64,000 nucleotides of DNA from Solwaraspora sp. WMMA2056 (GTDB taxonomy: Bacteria > Actinomycetota > Actinomycetes > Mycobacteriales > Micromonosporaceae): contig NZ_CP128360.1 of NCBI RefSeq assembly GCF_030345095.1, positions 1,426,001 to 1,490,000 of the forward strand, in the 5' to 3' direction. The notes beneath the pieces are model-generated. The model saw only the letters and a program-made list of their open reading frames with translations, searched no databases and was not told the origin of the DNA. This document shows positions 52,839 to 62,874 of this stretch, in pieces; within the stretch, counting starts at the first letter, position 1; each line of letters starts with the position of its first letter. Position numbers and translations under genes: made by a program.

Positions 52839-54509
52839 TCAGGGGAGGGCGGGGCCGAGGACGTCGTCGGCGTCGACGATCGTGTACGCGTAGCCCTGCT
52901 CGGCGAGGAACCGTTGCCGGTGTGCGGCGTACTCGGTGTCGACGGTGTCCCGGGAGACCACGGTGTAGAAGTGCGCCTGCCGGCCGTCGGCCTTCGGGCG
53001 CAGCACCCGGCCAAGGCGCTGTGCCTCCTCCTGGCGGGAGCCGAACGTGCCGGAGACCTGGATCGCCACCGCCGCCTCCGGCAGGTCGATGGAAAAGTTG
53101 CCGACCTTGGAAATGATCAACGTCGGGATCTCGCCGTGGCGGAACGCGTCGAACAGCCGTTCCCGCTCCTTGTTCGTGGTGGCGCCCTGCACGATGGGGG
53201 CGTCGAGGTACTCGCCGAGCTGATGCAACTGGTCGATGTAGGCCCCGATGACCAGCACCTGGTCGCCCTGGTGCCGGTCCACCAGCGCCTTGACCACCGG
53301 CAGCTTGGTGCGTGCCGTCGCCGCCGACCGGTACCGCTCCTCGGTCTCGGTGACCGCGTACGCCATCCGTTCCGCGTCGGTCAGGGTGACCCGGACCTCG
53401 ACGCACGCGGCCGGGGCGATCCAGCCCTGCGCCTCGATGTCCTTCCATGGCGCGTCGTACCGCTTCGGGCCGATCAGCGAGAAGACGTCACCTTCCCGGC
53501 CGTCCTCGCGGACCAGGGTGGCGGTCAGCCCGAGCCGCCGGCGGGCCTGCAGGTCGGCGGTGAACCGGAAGATCGGCGCCGGCAGCAGGTGCACCTCGTC
53601 GTAGACGACCAGGCCCCAGTCGCGGGCGTTGAACAGGTCCAGGTGGGTGAAGGCGCCCTTACGCCGCGACGTCAGCACCTGGTACGTGGCGATGGTGACC
53701 GGGCGGATCTCCTTGCGTTCACCGGAGTACTCGCCGATCTCCTCCTCGGTCAGCGAGGTCCGGGCGATCAGTTCCCGCTTCCACTGCCGGCCGGCGACCG
53801 TGTTGGTGACCAGGATCAGCGTGGTCGCCTTGGCCTGCGCCATCGCCGCCGCGCCGACCAGGGTCTTGCCGGCACCGCAGGGCAGCACCACCACCCCGGA
53901 GCCGCCGGCCCAGAACTGCTCCACCGCCTCCCGCTGGTACGAGCGCAGCGTCCAGCCGGGCTGCCCGTCACCGCCGGCGGTGGCCAGTTCGATCGGGTGC
54001 GCCTCGCCGTCGACGTAGCCGGCCAGGTCCTCGGCCGGCCACCCCAGCTTGAGCAGGCCCTGCTTGAGGCGTCCCCGCTCGGACGGGTGCACCGCGACGG
54101 TGTCGTCGTCGATCTTCGCGCCGAACATGCCGGCGAGTTTCTTGCTCTTGACCACCTCGGTCAGCACCGCGCGGTCGGTGGCCCGCAGCACCAGCCCGTG
54201 CGCCGGGTCGTTGGTCAGCTGCAGCCGGCCGTACCGGTCCATGGTCTCGGCGACGTCGACCAGCAGCGCGTTCGGTACGGGGTACCGGGAGAACTTCAGC
54301 AGCGCGTCGACGACGCTCTCGGCGTCGTGCCCGGCGGCACGGGCGTTCCACAGCCCGAGCGGGGTGAGCCGGTAGGTGTGCACGTGTTCCGGGGAGCGTT
54401 CCAGCTCGGCGAAGGGTGCGATGGCCATCCGGCAGGCGGTGGCGTCCGGGTGGTCGATCTCCAGCAGCAGGGTCTTGTCCGACTGGACGATGAGCGGGCC
54501 GTTGTGCAC
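52839..54509 (-). CDS. DNA repair helicase XPB-like
   Basis: 556 residues. An N-terminal domain (LIVQSDKTLLLEIDHPDA) is followed by helicase motifs: LPCGAGKTLVG (I), VYDEVHLLPAP (II, DEVH), LTATLVREDGREGD (III) and SRQEEAQRLGRVLRPK (VI), with the RED motif of XPB. It unwinds or translocates on DNA in repair, perhaps with a Bax1-like nuclease not seen here. GTG 54509 has AAGGGGGA upstream. Confidence 0.95.
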   Translation of the reverse strand: MHNGPLIVQSDKTLLLEIDHPDATACRMAIAPFAELERSPEHVHTYRLTPLGLWNARAAGHDAESVVDALLKFSRYPVPNALLVDVAETMDRYGRLQLTNDPAHGLVLRATDRAVLTEVVKSKKLAGMFGAKIDDDTVAVHPSERGRLKQGLLKLGWPAEDLAGYVDGEAHPIELATAGGDGQPGWTLRSYQREAVEQFWAGGSGVVVLPCGAGKTLVGAAAMAQAKATTLILVTNTVAGRQWKRELIARTSLTEEEIGEYSGERKEIRPVTIATYQVLTSRRKGAFTHLDLFNARDWGLVVYDEVHLLPAPIFRFTADLQARRRLGLTATLVREDGREGDVFSLIGPKRYDAPWKDIEAQGWIAPAACVEVRVTLTDAERMAYAVTETEERYRSAATARTKLPVVKALVDRHQGDQVLVIGAYIDQLHQLGEYLDAPIVQGATTNKERERLFDAFRHGEIPTLIISKVGNFSIDLPEAAVAIQVSGTFGSRQEEAQRLGRVLRPKADGRQAHFYTVVSRDTVDTEYAAHRQRFLAEQGYAYTIVDADDVLGPALP

Positions 54510-54839
54510 GTCATTCCCCCTTGTGGCCGACCTGCCAGTCTGGCACACCGGCCGGCCCCGCGCCCCGGCTGCGGTGATCGACGCCACTGTCGGGGTCCCG
54601 ATTGAAGAGAATCGCTCGGATTACGCAACCGACCTGGCCGGTGTGGCGTCTGTAACCACGACGGCCGTCCCGGTCGGGTGCGTCCGTCACGGTGATCGGT
54701 GGGTGTCGCGGGACGCGTTCGATCCGCACAGCGACCCACTCCGGGCGGCAGCGCCGGCCGGAGAGTGCGGCGCGGCGGGCGGAGCAACGGGGGCGAGCGG
54801 TCCGTGGGCGGCGCCCGACCGGCACCGTACGGCCGCCGT

Positions 54840-54867
54840 CCGCTGACCGACCCTCCCCGGTCAGCGG
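54840..54867 (-). terminator. Terminator at the end of the GH32-like gene
   Basis: CCGCTGACCG (54840-54849) and its exact inverse (54858-54867), with an 8-nt loop, spanning the minus-strand stop at 54861. The gap 54510-54839 upstream of the helicase holds no supported gene. Confidence 0.65.
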
Positions 54868-55877
54868 GCGGCGGTCTCCGCGTGCGCGACGGCGGCCTGT
54901 GCCGGGGCGGTGGGTGTCCGGGGGGTGGCCGAGGCGTCCGGTCCGGTCGGGACCAGGCCGACACCGGGTACGTAGCGGACCGGGAGCGGGTCGGTGATCT
55001 CCCCGATGAACCGGCCGTCCTCGTGGTCGCGGAAGCCGATCAGTTGCCAACCGCCAGCGTCGTCGGGCAGCAGGCGTGGCGCGTAGAGGCTCGGATGGGC
55101 GTACGGCATCGCGGCGGCGACGTCCCACGGGCCGGTGGTGGAGGTCCCCGGTGCCACCCAGACCAGGGGCGCGTCCGGACCACCCCGGTCGGCGGTGACC
55201 GAGTTGGTGCAGAACAGCATCAGCGGCTGGCCGTCCATCACCACCACCTGCGGCACCTCGAGGTGGCCGAAGCCCGCCGGGGTGGACACCGGTGGCTGGA
55301 CCTGCCAGGTGAGCAGGTCGTCGGAGGTGGCGTGGCCGGTGACACCACGCGAGTCGGCCGCGCCGTCGCGGGCGCGGGCGGTGATCAGCATGTGCCAGCC
55401 GTTGCCGGCCGGGTCCGGGTAGACCCACGGGTCCCGCCAGGCATGTTCGTACCAGGCGTCGGGGTCGAGGGTCTCGTACCAGGTGGGGTCGGCTTCGACG
55501 AGCGGTCCGTCGCCGTGGCGGTGCCAGCTGACCAGGTCGTCGCAGACTGCCAGGCCGATCCGCTGGACCAGGCCCTGTTCGGCCCGGCTGACGCCGGTGT
55601 AGAACAGGTACCACCGGCCGTCGGGGCCGCGTACCGTGCTGCCGGTCCAGGTGGCCAGGTCGTCCCAGGCGGGGGTGTCGGCGGCGACCAGCGCGTCGGC
55701 GACCAGTCGCCAGTCGCGCAGGTCGGTGGAGACCGCGTGGCCGATGGTGGCGCGGTGGTGGCGGCGGTGCGGGTCGAGCAACGCCCGGGAGGCAGGCAGG
55801 AAGAACGCGTGCCACAGGCCGTCGTCGTCCCGTGCGTACCAGCTGTCCCACACCCAGTGGTCCGATAGCCGAAGCAT
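54861..55877 (-). CDS. GH32-like fructosidase (beta-fructosidase/levanase superfamily)
   Basis: A 338-residue cytoplasmic enzyme (no signal peptide). The five-bladed GH32/GH43-type propeller is shown by WVWDSWYARDDDG near the N-terminus (nucleophile Asp region), AWRDPWVYPDPAG (the RDP motif) and HLEVPQVVVMDG (the EC-like acid/base Glu). It probably hydrolyses sucrose or short fructans imported by the now truncated transporter. A LacI-type operator lies just upstream of the start at 55892-55907. Confidence 0.82.
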   Translation of the reverse strand: MLRLSDHWVWDSWYARDDDGLWHAFFLPASRALLDPHRRHHRATIGHAVSTDLRDWRLVADALVAADTPAWDDLATWTGSTVRGPDGRWYLFYTGVSRAEQGLVQRIGLAVCDDLVSWHRHGDGPLVEADPTWYETLDPDAWYEHAWRDPWVYPDPAGNGWHMLITARARDGAADSRGVTGHATSDDLLTWQVQPPVSTPAGFGHLEVPQVVVMDGQPLMLFCTNSVTADRGGPDAPLVWVAPGTSTTGPWDVAAAMPYAHPSLYAPRLLPDDAGGWQLIGFRDHEDGRFIGEITDPLPVRYVPGVGLVPTGPDASATPRTPTAPAQAAVAHAETAAR

Positions 55878-55891
55878 GCGTTGGAACCTAC

Positions 55892-55907
55892 GGTAAATCG
55901 GTTTAGC
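55892..55907 (-). promoter_or_regulatory. LacI operator upstream of the GH32-like gene
   Basis: GGTAAATCGGTTTAGC is a variant of the perfect 16-bp site GCTAAATCAGTTTAGC at 57278 and 59227 (three differences). It lies 15 bp before the GH32-like start. Confidence 0.8.
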
Positions 55908-55964
55908 GCCAAGCGCGGGGACCGGTCCGGATCGGTCCCTACGCGGCCCGGGGGCGGCTTGAGG

Positions 55965-57023
55965 TCAGTGCGGCCGGGGGGCGGCGATCGACTTGCGGCG
56001 GCGCAGCGGCATCGGCACCACGTACGGGGCGCCGGGTGCGCCGTCGAGCAGGATCTCCACTGCCCGGCGGCCCATCTGCTCGTGCGGCAGGGCCGCGGTG
56101 AACAGTCCTGGGCGCAGCCAGGTGGCGATCGGGTCGTCGTCGAACGAGACGATCGAGATGTCCGCCGGGACGGTCAGGCCCGCGTCGGCGACCGCCTGGT
56201 ACGCACCGAAGGCGAGCCGGTCGTTCATGCAGATCACGGCGGTGGGGCGGTCGGGTCGGTCGAGGATGCCGCGCATCGTGGTGTAGCCGTGTTCGGGCAG
56301 CCACTCCCGGCAGGACGGCTCGGCGTACAGCTTCGCCCCGGCGGCGGACAGCGCGTGCCGGATGCCGCGCAACCGGGCCTCGGCGGCGAGGGAGACCTCC
56401 GGGTCGCGTTCCTTGAGCCGGTTGCGCCCGATCAGCGCGATCCGGTCCCGGTGGCCCTGCTTGAGCAGGGCCTCGGTGACGGCGCGGCCGGCCTGTTCGT
56501 CGTCGGGGAGCACGCAGGGCAGGTCCTCGGCGCTGGTGGCGTTGAGCAGCACCACCGGTCCGCCCAGGATCGCCGGCGGTACGGTCAGCCGGCGGGTCGC
56601 CATCGCGGCGTAGATCACCCCGTCGACCTGACGGTCCAGCATGGCCTCGATCGCGTACCGATCGAAGGCCGCGTCGCCCTGGGTCTCGGTGATCAGCAGG
56701 ACATGGTCGCGCTCCCGGGCGGCGTCCAGTGCGCCCCGGATCAGCCCGCCGGCAAATCGGGTCGTAGCCACAATGTCGGACACGAAGGCAATGGTGGCAG
56801 TTTTTCTGGTCCTGAGGCTTCGGGCGGCGACGTTGGGGCGGTAGCCTAGTTCCTCGGCGGCGGCGAAGACGCGCTGATGTGCCTCCACCGACAGGCGCGT
56901 CCCCTCCCGGCCGTTCAGCACCATCGACGCGGCGGTCTTGGACAGCCCGGCGCGTTGGGCGACATCTGCCAGTGTCGCCCGATTTCGCGGTGTTGATCCG
57001 TTAGATGAGGTTTCTTTGTCCAC
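55965..57023 (-). CDS. LacI-family repressor
   Basis: 352 residues from GTG 57023 (GGAGG seven bases upstream; ATG 57050 is possible). The HTH (ATLADVAQRAGLSKTAASMV) and hinge (LGYRPNVAARSLRTRKTATI) are followed by the periplasmic-binding-like sugar domain (AVICMNDRLAFGAYQAV, ISIVSFDDDPIATWL). The genes around it carry three operators of one type, so it is the likely local regulator of a fructoside or similar sugar regulon. The stop is 58 bp from the operator of the GH32-like gene. Confidence 0.93.
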   Translation of the reverse strand: MDKETSSNGSTPRNRATLADVAQRAGLSKTAASMVLNGREGTRLSVEAHQRVFAAAEELGYRPNVAARSLRTRKTATIAFVSDIVATTRFAGGLIRGALDAARERDHVLLITETQGDAAFDRYAIEAMLDRQVDGVIYAAMATRRLTVPPAILGGPVVLLNATSAEDLPCVLPDDEQAGRAVTEALLKQGHRDRIALIGRNRLKERDPEVSLAAEARLRGIRHALSAAGAKLYAEPSCREWLPEHGYTTMRGILDRPDRPTAVICMNDRLAFGAYQAVADAGLTVPADISIVSFDDDPIATWLRPGLFTAALPHEQMGRRAVEILLDGAPGAPYVVPMPLRRRKSIAAPRPH

Positions 57024-57245
57024 AGCGTTGCCTCCGCCGGTCAGGCCCATGCTCAATGATGCGATGGTGGGCCGGCCGGGTCACCGGCGGGTCACCGCCG
57101 TGGTGGCGCCGGATCGCTGGTAGCGACCGGTTCGCCGGGGTGGCGTCGGCCGATCGGGTGGCCGACCGACGACCGACGGGGTGGGTGTGCCGGGGCGGCC
57201 GGTCCAGTGTGAACGAGCCGTTTCCGGACCGCTGCCAACTAGTCC

Positions 57246-57293
57246 TTGACAGCAGCGAGCAATCGGAAGCATGCTCTGCTAAATCAGTTTAGC
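57246..57293 (+). promoter_or_regulatory. Promoter with LacI operator for the truncated sugar operon
   Basis: TTGACA (57246-57251), 18-bp spacer, CATGCT (57270-57275), then the perfect palindrome GCTAAATCAGTTTAGC (57278-57293) at the expected start of transcription. The same layout recurs at 59193. Confidence 0.85.
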
Positions 57294-57338
57294 TAGGGAG
57301 TTCCCGACGACCTCGGCCGTCGGCCGGTGAACCCGAAA

Positions 57339-57374
57339 CACCAGTTGCGCCGCGTGGGATCGGCGCAACTGGTG
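57339..57374 (+). promoter_or_regulatory. Strong 5'-UTR hairpin
   Basis: CACCAGTTGCGCCG (57339-57352) and its exact inverse (57361-57374) with an 8-nt loop, in the leader between the LacI operator and the ATG at 57395. It could act as an mRNA stabiliser or attenuator. Confidence 0.7.
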
Positions 57375-57394
57375 AGAACTCAAGGAGTCCCGAT

Positions 57395-57866
57395 ATGCGT
57401 AGTTTCGCGCGCGGAAGCTCCACGCCGGTCGCCCGGCCGTGGTGCTGGCGCCGCTGATGGCGGCGGCCCTCGCAGTCAGCTCATACCGTTCGGCGTGTTC
57501 TGGATGCGGACGCACTTCATCAACGTGCCACCGGAGCTGTCCGAGGCGGCCCGGGTCGACGGCAGCACCACCTGGCAGCTGTTCTGGCGGATCCATCTGC
57601 CGCTGGCCCGCCCGGCGATCGCCTCGCTGACGATCCTGCTGTTCCTGTGGACCTGGAACCAGTTCCTGCTGGCCATCGTGCTCGTCGACGACGGCACCAA
57701 GCGGACCATGGCCGGGGCGCTCGGCGCCTTCCAGGGCCAGTGGGGCACCGACCAGGTCCTGCACTGCGCCGGATCGCTGCTGATCCTGACGCCGACCCTG
57801 ATCGTCTTCCTCATCTTCCAGCGCCAGTTCATCAAGGCCCTGCTGCAAGGGTCGGTCAAGGGATGA
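57395..57866 (+). pseudogene. Fusion of a lost binding-protein leader with a truncated MalG-type permease
   Basis: The start (ATG 57395, AAGGAG upstream) reads MRSFAR and then, after a shift, a hydrophobic leader (PAVVLAPLMAAALAVSS) that looks like a binding-protein signal peptide. From about 57480 the sequence is the last ~125 residues of an ABC sugar permease: IPFGVFWMRTHFINVPPEL, the EAA loop EAARVDGSTTWQLFWRIHLP and ILLFLWTWNQFLLAIVL. The expected binding protein, first permease and most of the second are missing, so a deletion joined the two. No complete transporter remains in the window. Confidence 0.85.
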
Positions 57867-59020
57867 GCGTGCCGACAACCACTGCCGTGCACGGGGACGT
57901 GGCCGACGGCTACGGCCCAGTCGCCGACGTGTTCCGGGACAACTTCGCCACCCGCGGCGAGGTGGGTGCCGGCCTGGTCGTGCACGTCGACGGCCAGGTC
58001 GTCGTCGACCTGTACGGCGGACTGGCCGATTCGCGTACCGGACGGGCCTGGACCCGGGAGACACCGGCGGTCGTCTTCTCCTGCACGAAGGGGATCCTGG
58101 CGGTCTGCGCCTACCTGCTGGTGCAGTCCGGTCAGCTCGACCTGTCGGCGCCGGTCACCCGTTACTGGCCGGAGTTCGGCGCCAACGGCAAGGCGGACAT
58201 CCCGGTCCGGTGGCTATTCACCCACCAGGCCGGGCTGCCCGCGCTGGACCGGGACCTGACCCGGGCCGAGGTCATCGCCGAACGGCCGGTGATCGAGGCG
58301 ATCGAGCAGCAGCGATCGCTGTGGCAGCCGGGGACGGCGTACACGTACCACGCCCTGACGTACGGCTGGCTGGTCGGTGAGCTGATCCGGCGGGTCACCG
58401 GGCTGCCGGCGGGGGAGTACTTCCGCCGTACCCTCGCCGGGCCGTTGGGGCTGCGGACCTGGATCGGCCTGCCGGCGGCCGAGCGCGACGCGGTCGCCTG
58501 GACCCTGGCCCCGCCGGGCGGCCCGATGCCCTTCCCCGACGAGGTCAGTGAACGGTCGCTGACCATGGGCGGCGCGTTCGACTTCCCGGCCGACGCCGAC
58601 GGGCTGGTGAGCTTCAACGACCCGGCGATCCAGGCCGCCGGGATCCCCGGCGCCGGCGGGGTGAGCTCGGCCGCCGGGCTGTCCCGGCTGTACGCCGCGT
58701 GTGTCTCCGACGTCGCCGGCGGGCCGCTGCTGAGCACCGCGTCGGTCGACGACGCCGTCGTGGTCCGGGTCCAGGGCCAGCAGCGGTACGGCGGACCGGA
58801 CGCCGGCCAGCGGTGGGGGACCGGGTTCCTGCTGCGCTCGCCCCGGGTCCGCCCGATGCTCAGTGACCGCAGCTTCGGTCACGACGGGGCCGGTGGTCAC
58901 CTGGCGTTCGCCGACGACCGGTTCCGGGTCGGTTTCGGGTACGTGCTCAACCAGATGGGCGGTGTGGTCGACGACCGGGCGAACCGGCTCACCGAGGCGC
59001 TGCGCGGCTGCCTGGACTGA
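57863..59020 (+). CDS. Serine hydrolase of the beta-lactamase/EstB family
   Basis: A 385-residue predicted cytoplasmic hydrolase. The SxxK motif is SCTK (in AVVFSCTKGILAVCA), and the second catalytic Tyr motif lies in TYHALTYGW; a late HDGAGGHLAF segment occupies the KTG-like position. Such proteins are esterases or D-aminopeptidases more often than true beta-lactamases. ATG 57863 overlaps the permease-remnant stop by four bases, so it belongs to the LacI-controlled operon. Confidence 0.88.
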   Translation: MSVPTTTAVHGDVADGYGPVADVFRDNFATRGEVGAGLVVHVDGQVVVDLYGGLADSRTGRAWTRETPAVVFSCTKGILAVCAYLLVQSGQLDLSAPVTRYWPEFGANGKADIPVRWLFTHQAGLPALDRDLTRAEVIAERPVIEAIEQQRSLWQPGTAYTYHALTYGWLVGELIRRVTGLPAGEYFRRTLAGPLGLRTWIGLPAAERDAVAWTLAPPGGPMPFPDEVSERSLTMGGAFDFPADADGLVSFNDPAIQAAGIPGAGGVSSAAGLSRLYAACVSDVAGGPLLSTASVDDAVVVRVQGQQRYGGPDAGQRWGTGFLLRSPRVRPMLSDRSFGHDGAGGHLAFADDRFRVGFGYVLNQMGGVVDDRANRLTEALRGCLD

Positions 59021-59192
59021 CCGCCGCACCGGGCTTGACCACCTGCGGCACGCCGGGCGGGACGTTTCCGTGGCAACGGATCTGTCCCGCCCGGCGTTTC
59101 GTCGTGGCAGGCGGCGTTCAGCTGGGGGTATCGGGGGTATCAGCCGTCCCGCCAGCATCTTTCGTATTTCCAGCCGATTTCCAGCCGGCGTC

Positions 59193-59242
59193 TTGACAGC
59201 GGCTGATCACGGCGAGCATGCTCCGAGCTAAATCAGTTTAGC
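59193..59242 (+). promoter_or_regulatory. Second LacI-controlled promoter
   Basis: TTGACA (59193-59198), 18-bp spacer, CATGCT (59217-59222), operator GCTAAATCAGTTTAGC (59227-59242). It drives the esterase gene at 59353. A nine-C run lies at 59278-59286 in the leader. Confidence 0.85.
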
Positions 59243-59352
59243 ATCGATCTACGACCAGTCGGGGAGTCATCTGGCCACCCCCCCCCGCACCTGGTAGCGA
59301 CCCGGTGGTGACCTGGCTGGCACACGCGCTCTGCGCGAAAAGGAAGGACGCA

Positions 59353-60657
59353 GTGACCCTCCGCAGGAAGATGGTCGCGCTGCTGGCCACGGCCGCAGTG
59401 CTGACCAGCGCCGGAGCGGCATACGCTCAAGGTGGCAACAGCACGAACGTCGTCACCGGGATCCAGAGCATCACCCCGATCACCGAGGTCTACACGTACG
59501 GCCAGCGGGTCTCCGCCGTCGCCGTCGAGTACAGCGCCAACGTCGACCCCGCCTCGATCGACCCGACGTCGTTCACCGTCTCCGACACGGTGTACAACTT
59601 CCGGTTCAACCCGATCGACGAGCTGTCGAAGATGGCCGACCGGACCATCACCAACGTCTACACCAACAGCCGGGCGCACACCCGGCACAACAAGCAGTCC
59701 GTCCACGGCCGGTACGTCATCATCGAGCTCGACCCGGCCGACGTCGGTGGGTGGACCGTGATCGTCTCCAAGTGCCCGACGTTCCTGTGCACCGTCAAGG
59801 TCAACCCGGACCTGCCGACCACGCTGGTCCAGCGCAAGCCGGTCCGGGCCCTGGGCAACGGCGGGCCGGTGCTCGCCCCCGGCACCCCGAACCGCGTCCG
59901 CGCGATGACCAACGAGCCGGTGAACCTGCTCGTCGACGAGTTCTCCTCCGACGCCTTCCTCAGCGGCGGCATGGTGCTGCCGTACCACTACCACCTGCCG
60001 GCCAACTACGACCCGGCCAAGAAGTACCCACTGATGGTCGTCCTGCCCGGTCACGGCATGGGCTGGGACGGGGTCAACACCGGCGTACAGATCGCGGCGG
60101 ACATCCCAGCGGTGGCCTGGCTGCAGCGCAGCTGGACCGGAAGCGACGAGGACGTCATCGTGCTGGCCCCGCAGAACCAGCGGGTCGGTGCCGCCGCCGA
60201 GGCCGACCTGCTGGTCAAGTTGATCGACCAGTTCATCGCCAACCACAGCGTCGACACCAGCCGGGTCTACGCGACCACCGTCTCCTACGGTTCGCAGTTG
60301 GCCTGGGAGGCGTTCGCCAAGCGGCCGGACCTGTGGGCGGCCGGCCTGATCACCGGCGGCTTCCAGGTCAACGCCACTCAGGCCGCGGCGATCGCCGAGG
60401 CCGAGATCCCGATCTACCTCACCCACGGGGTCAACGACCACCTGCTCAACATCTCGCTGGCCCGCAACTCCCGGGCGGCGCTGACCGCCGCGTACACCGA
60501 GGACGGCAAGACCGAGCAGGAGATCGCCGACTTGTTGCGCTACGTCGAGTACGGCAACGAGGAGTTCTCGCTGCCGGACTACCACGCCGCCTACGGTCCG
60601 ACGTACGAGGATCGCAGCATCCTGAAGTGGGTGCTCAGCCAGCGCAAGGACGGCTGA
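59353..60657 (+). CDS. Secreted esterase, EstA-type with Ig-like N-domain
   Basis: 434 residues from GTG 59353 (AAGGA upstream). A signal peptide (MVALLATAAVLTSAGAAYA) is followed by an EstA-type Ig-like domain (TSFTVSDTVYNFRFNPIDEL) and an alpha/beta-hydrolase domain with PLMVVLPGHGMGWDG and the nucleophile segment TTVSYGSQLAWEAF; HGVNDHLL holds the C-terminal Asp/His region. It may deacylate acylated plant polysaccharides or esters. It has its own LacI-type operator, so it is part of the sugar regulon. Confidence 0.85.
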   Translation: MTLRRKMVALLATAAVLTSAGAAYAQGGNSTNVVTGIQSITPITEVYTYGQRVSAVAVEYSANVDPASIDPTSFTVSDTVYNFRFNPIDELSKMADRTITNVYTNSRAHTRHNKQSVHGRYVIIELDPADVGGWTVIVSKCPTFLCTVKVNPDLPTTLVQRKPVRALGNGGPVLAPGTPNRVRAMTNEPVNLLVDEFSSDAFLSGGMVLPYHYHLPANYDPAKKYPLMVVLPGHGMGWDGVNTGVQIAADIPAVAWLQRSWTGSDEDVIVLAPQNQRVGAAAEADLLVKLIDQFIANHSVDTSRVYATTVSYGSQLAWEAFAKRPDLWAAGLITGGFQVNATQAAAIAEAEIPIYLTHGVNDHLLNISLARNSRAALTAAYTEDGKTEQEIADLLRYVEYGNEEFSLPDYHAAYGPTYEDRSILKWVLSQRKDG

Positions 60658-60746
60658 CCAGCCGGCCCTGTCGGCAGTCGTGTTGCCGGACCAGCCTGCT
60701 CGGACACCGTGCGGCGCGGCTGACCGGGCGGGAGCCGTGCGGCCGT

Positions 60747-60768
60747 TACCTACCTACCTACCTAACGC
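60747..60768. repeat. TACC tandem repeat
   Basis: Four to five TACC units. It lies in the 818-bp gap 60658-61475, which holds no supported gene; the three overlapping ~110-codon frames there show no conserved motif. Confidence 0.6.
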
Positions 60769-60824
60769 ACCAGCGCGACCCGTCTGTCACCGTAGCCGGT
60801 GGCGGGCGGGTCGCTGCTTGCCGT

Positions 60825-60844
60825 CGAAACGGTTCGGCGTTTCG
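60825..60844. promoter_or_regulatory. CGAAACG/CGTTTCG dyad
   Basis: CGAAACG (60825-60831) and CGTTTCG (60838-60844), just before an AT-rich TATTAT (60846-60851). Possibly a LacI-type operator with a -10 box, for a short transcript towards the xylanases. Confidence 0.45.
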
Positions 60845-61274
60845 CTATTATAGTCAAGAACTCGGCGGCTGAAGCGTGGGTGGCGTCCTGCGTAGGAAAG
60901 ACCCCTAAGTGGGATCTGTATTTGATCGGCCGCTCTTGACAACGTTTGGCGATTGTCGCTGCTCGATCTCTTGTGAATGTTGGCAATCACAACTATGCTC
61001 ATGCTCGAGAGCGCAGGGCACGCTACGTGACTTCCGTGAAGGCCGACGCGGCCCGGCGGAGTCGGCACGGGCAGCGTTTGGACGCCGCCTGTCCGGGCCG
61101 CAGTGCCAGGCGCTTCATGCCGTCGATCCGGGCCCGACGGCGACCATCCGTTCCACCGGCCGCTCAGACCATCGATCCGTCACCGATGGCGACCTGGCGT
61201 GCCCGATCCCGCACCCCCTCCTGGTCCCGCGAGAAGGCGTACAGCAGTGCAACGCTCAGGTCTTCGACTCCTGA

Positions 61275-62843
<1,569 letters not shown>

Positions 62844-62874
62844 GCCCGAGGTCGGATCGGATGAGGAGTAACAG

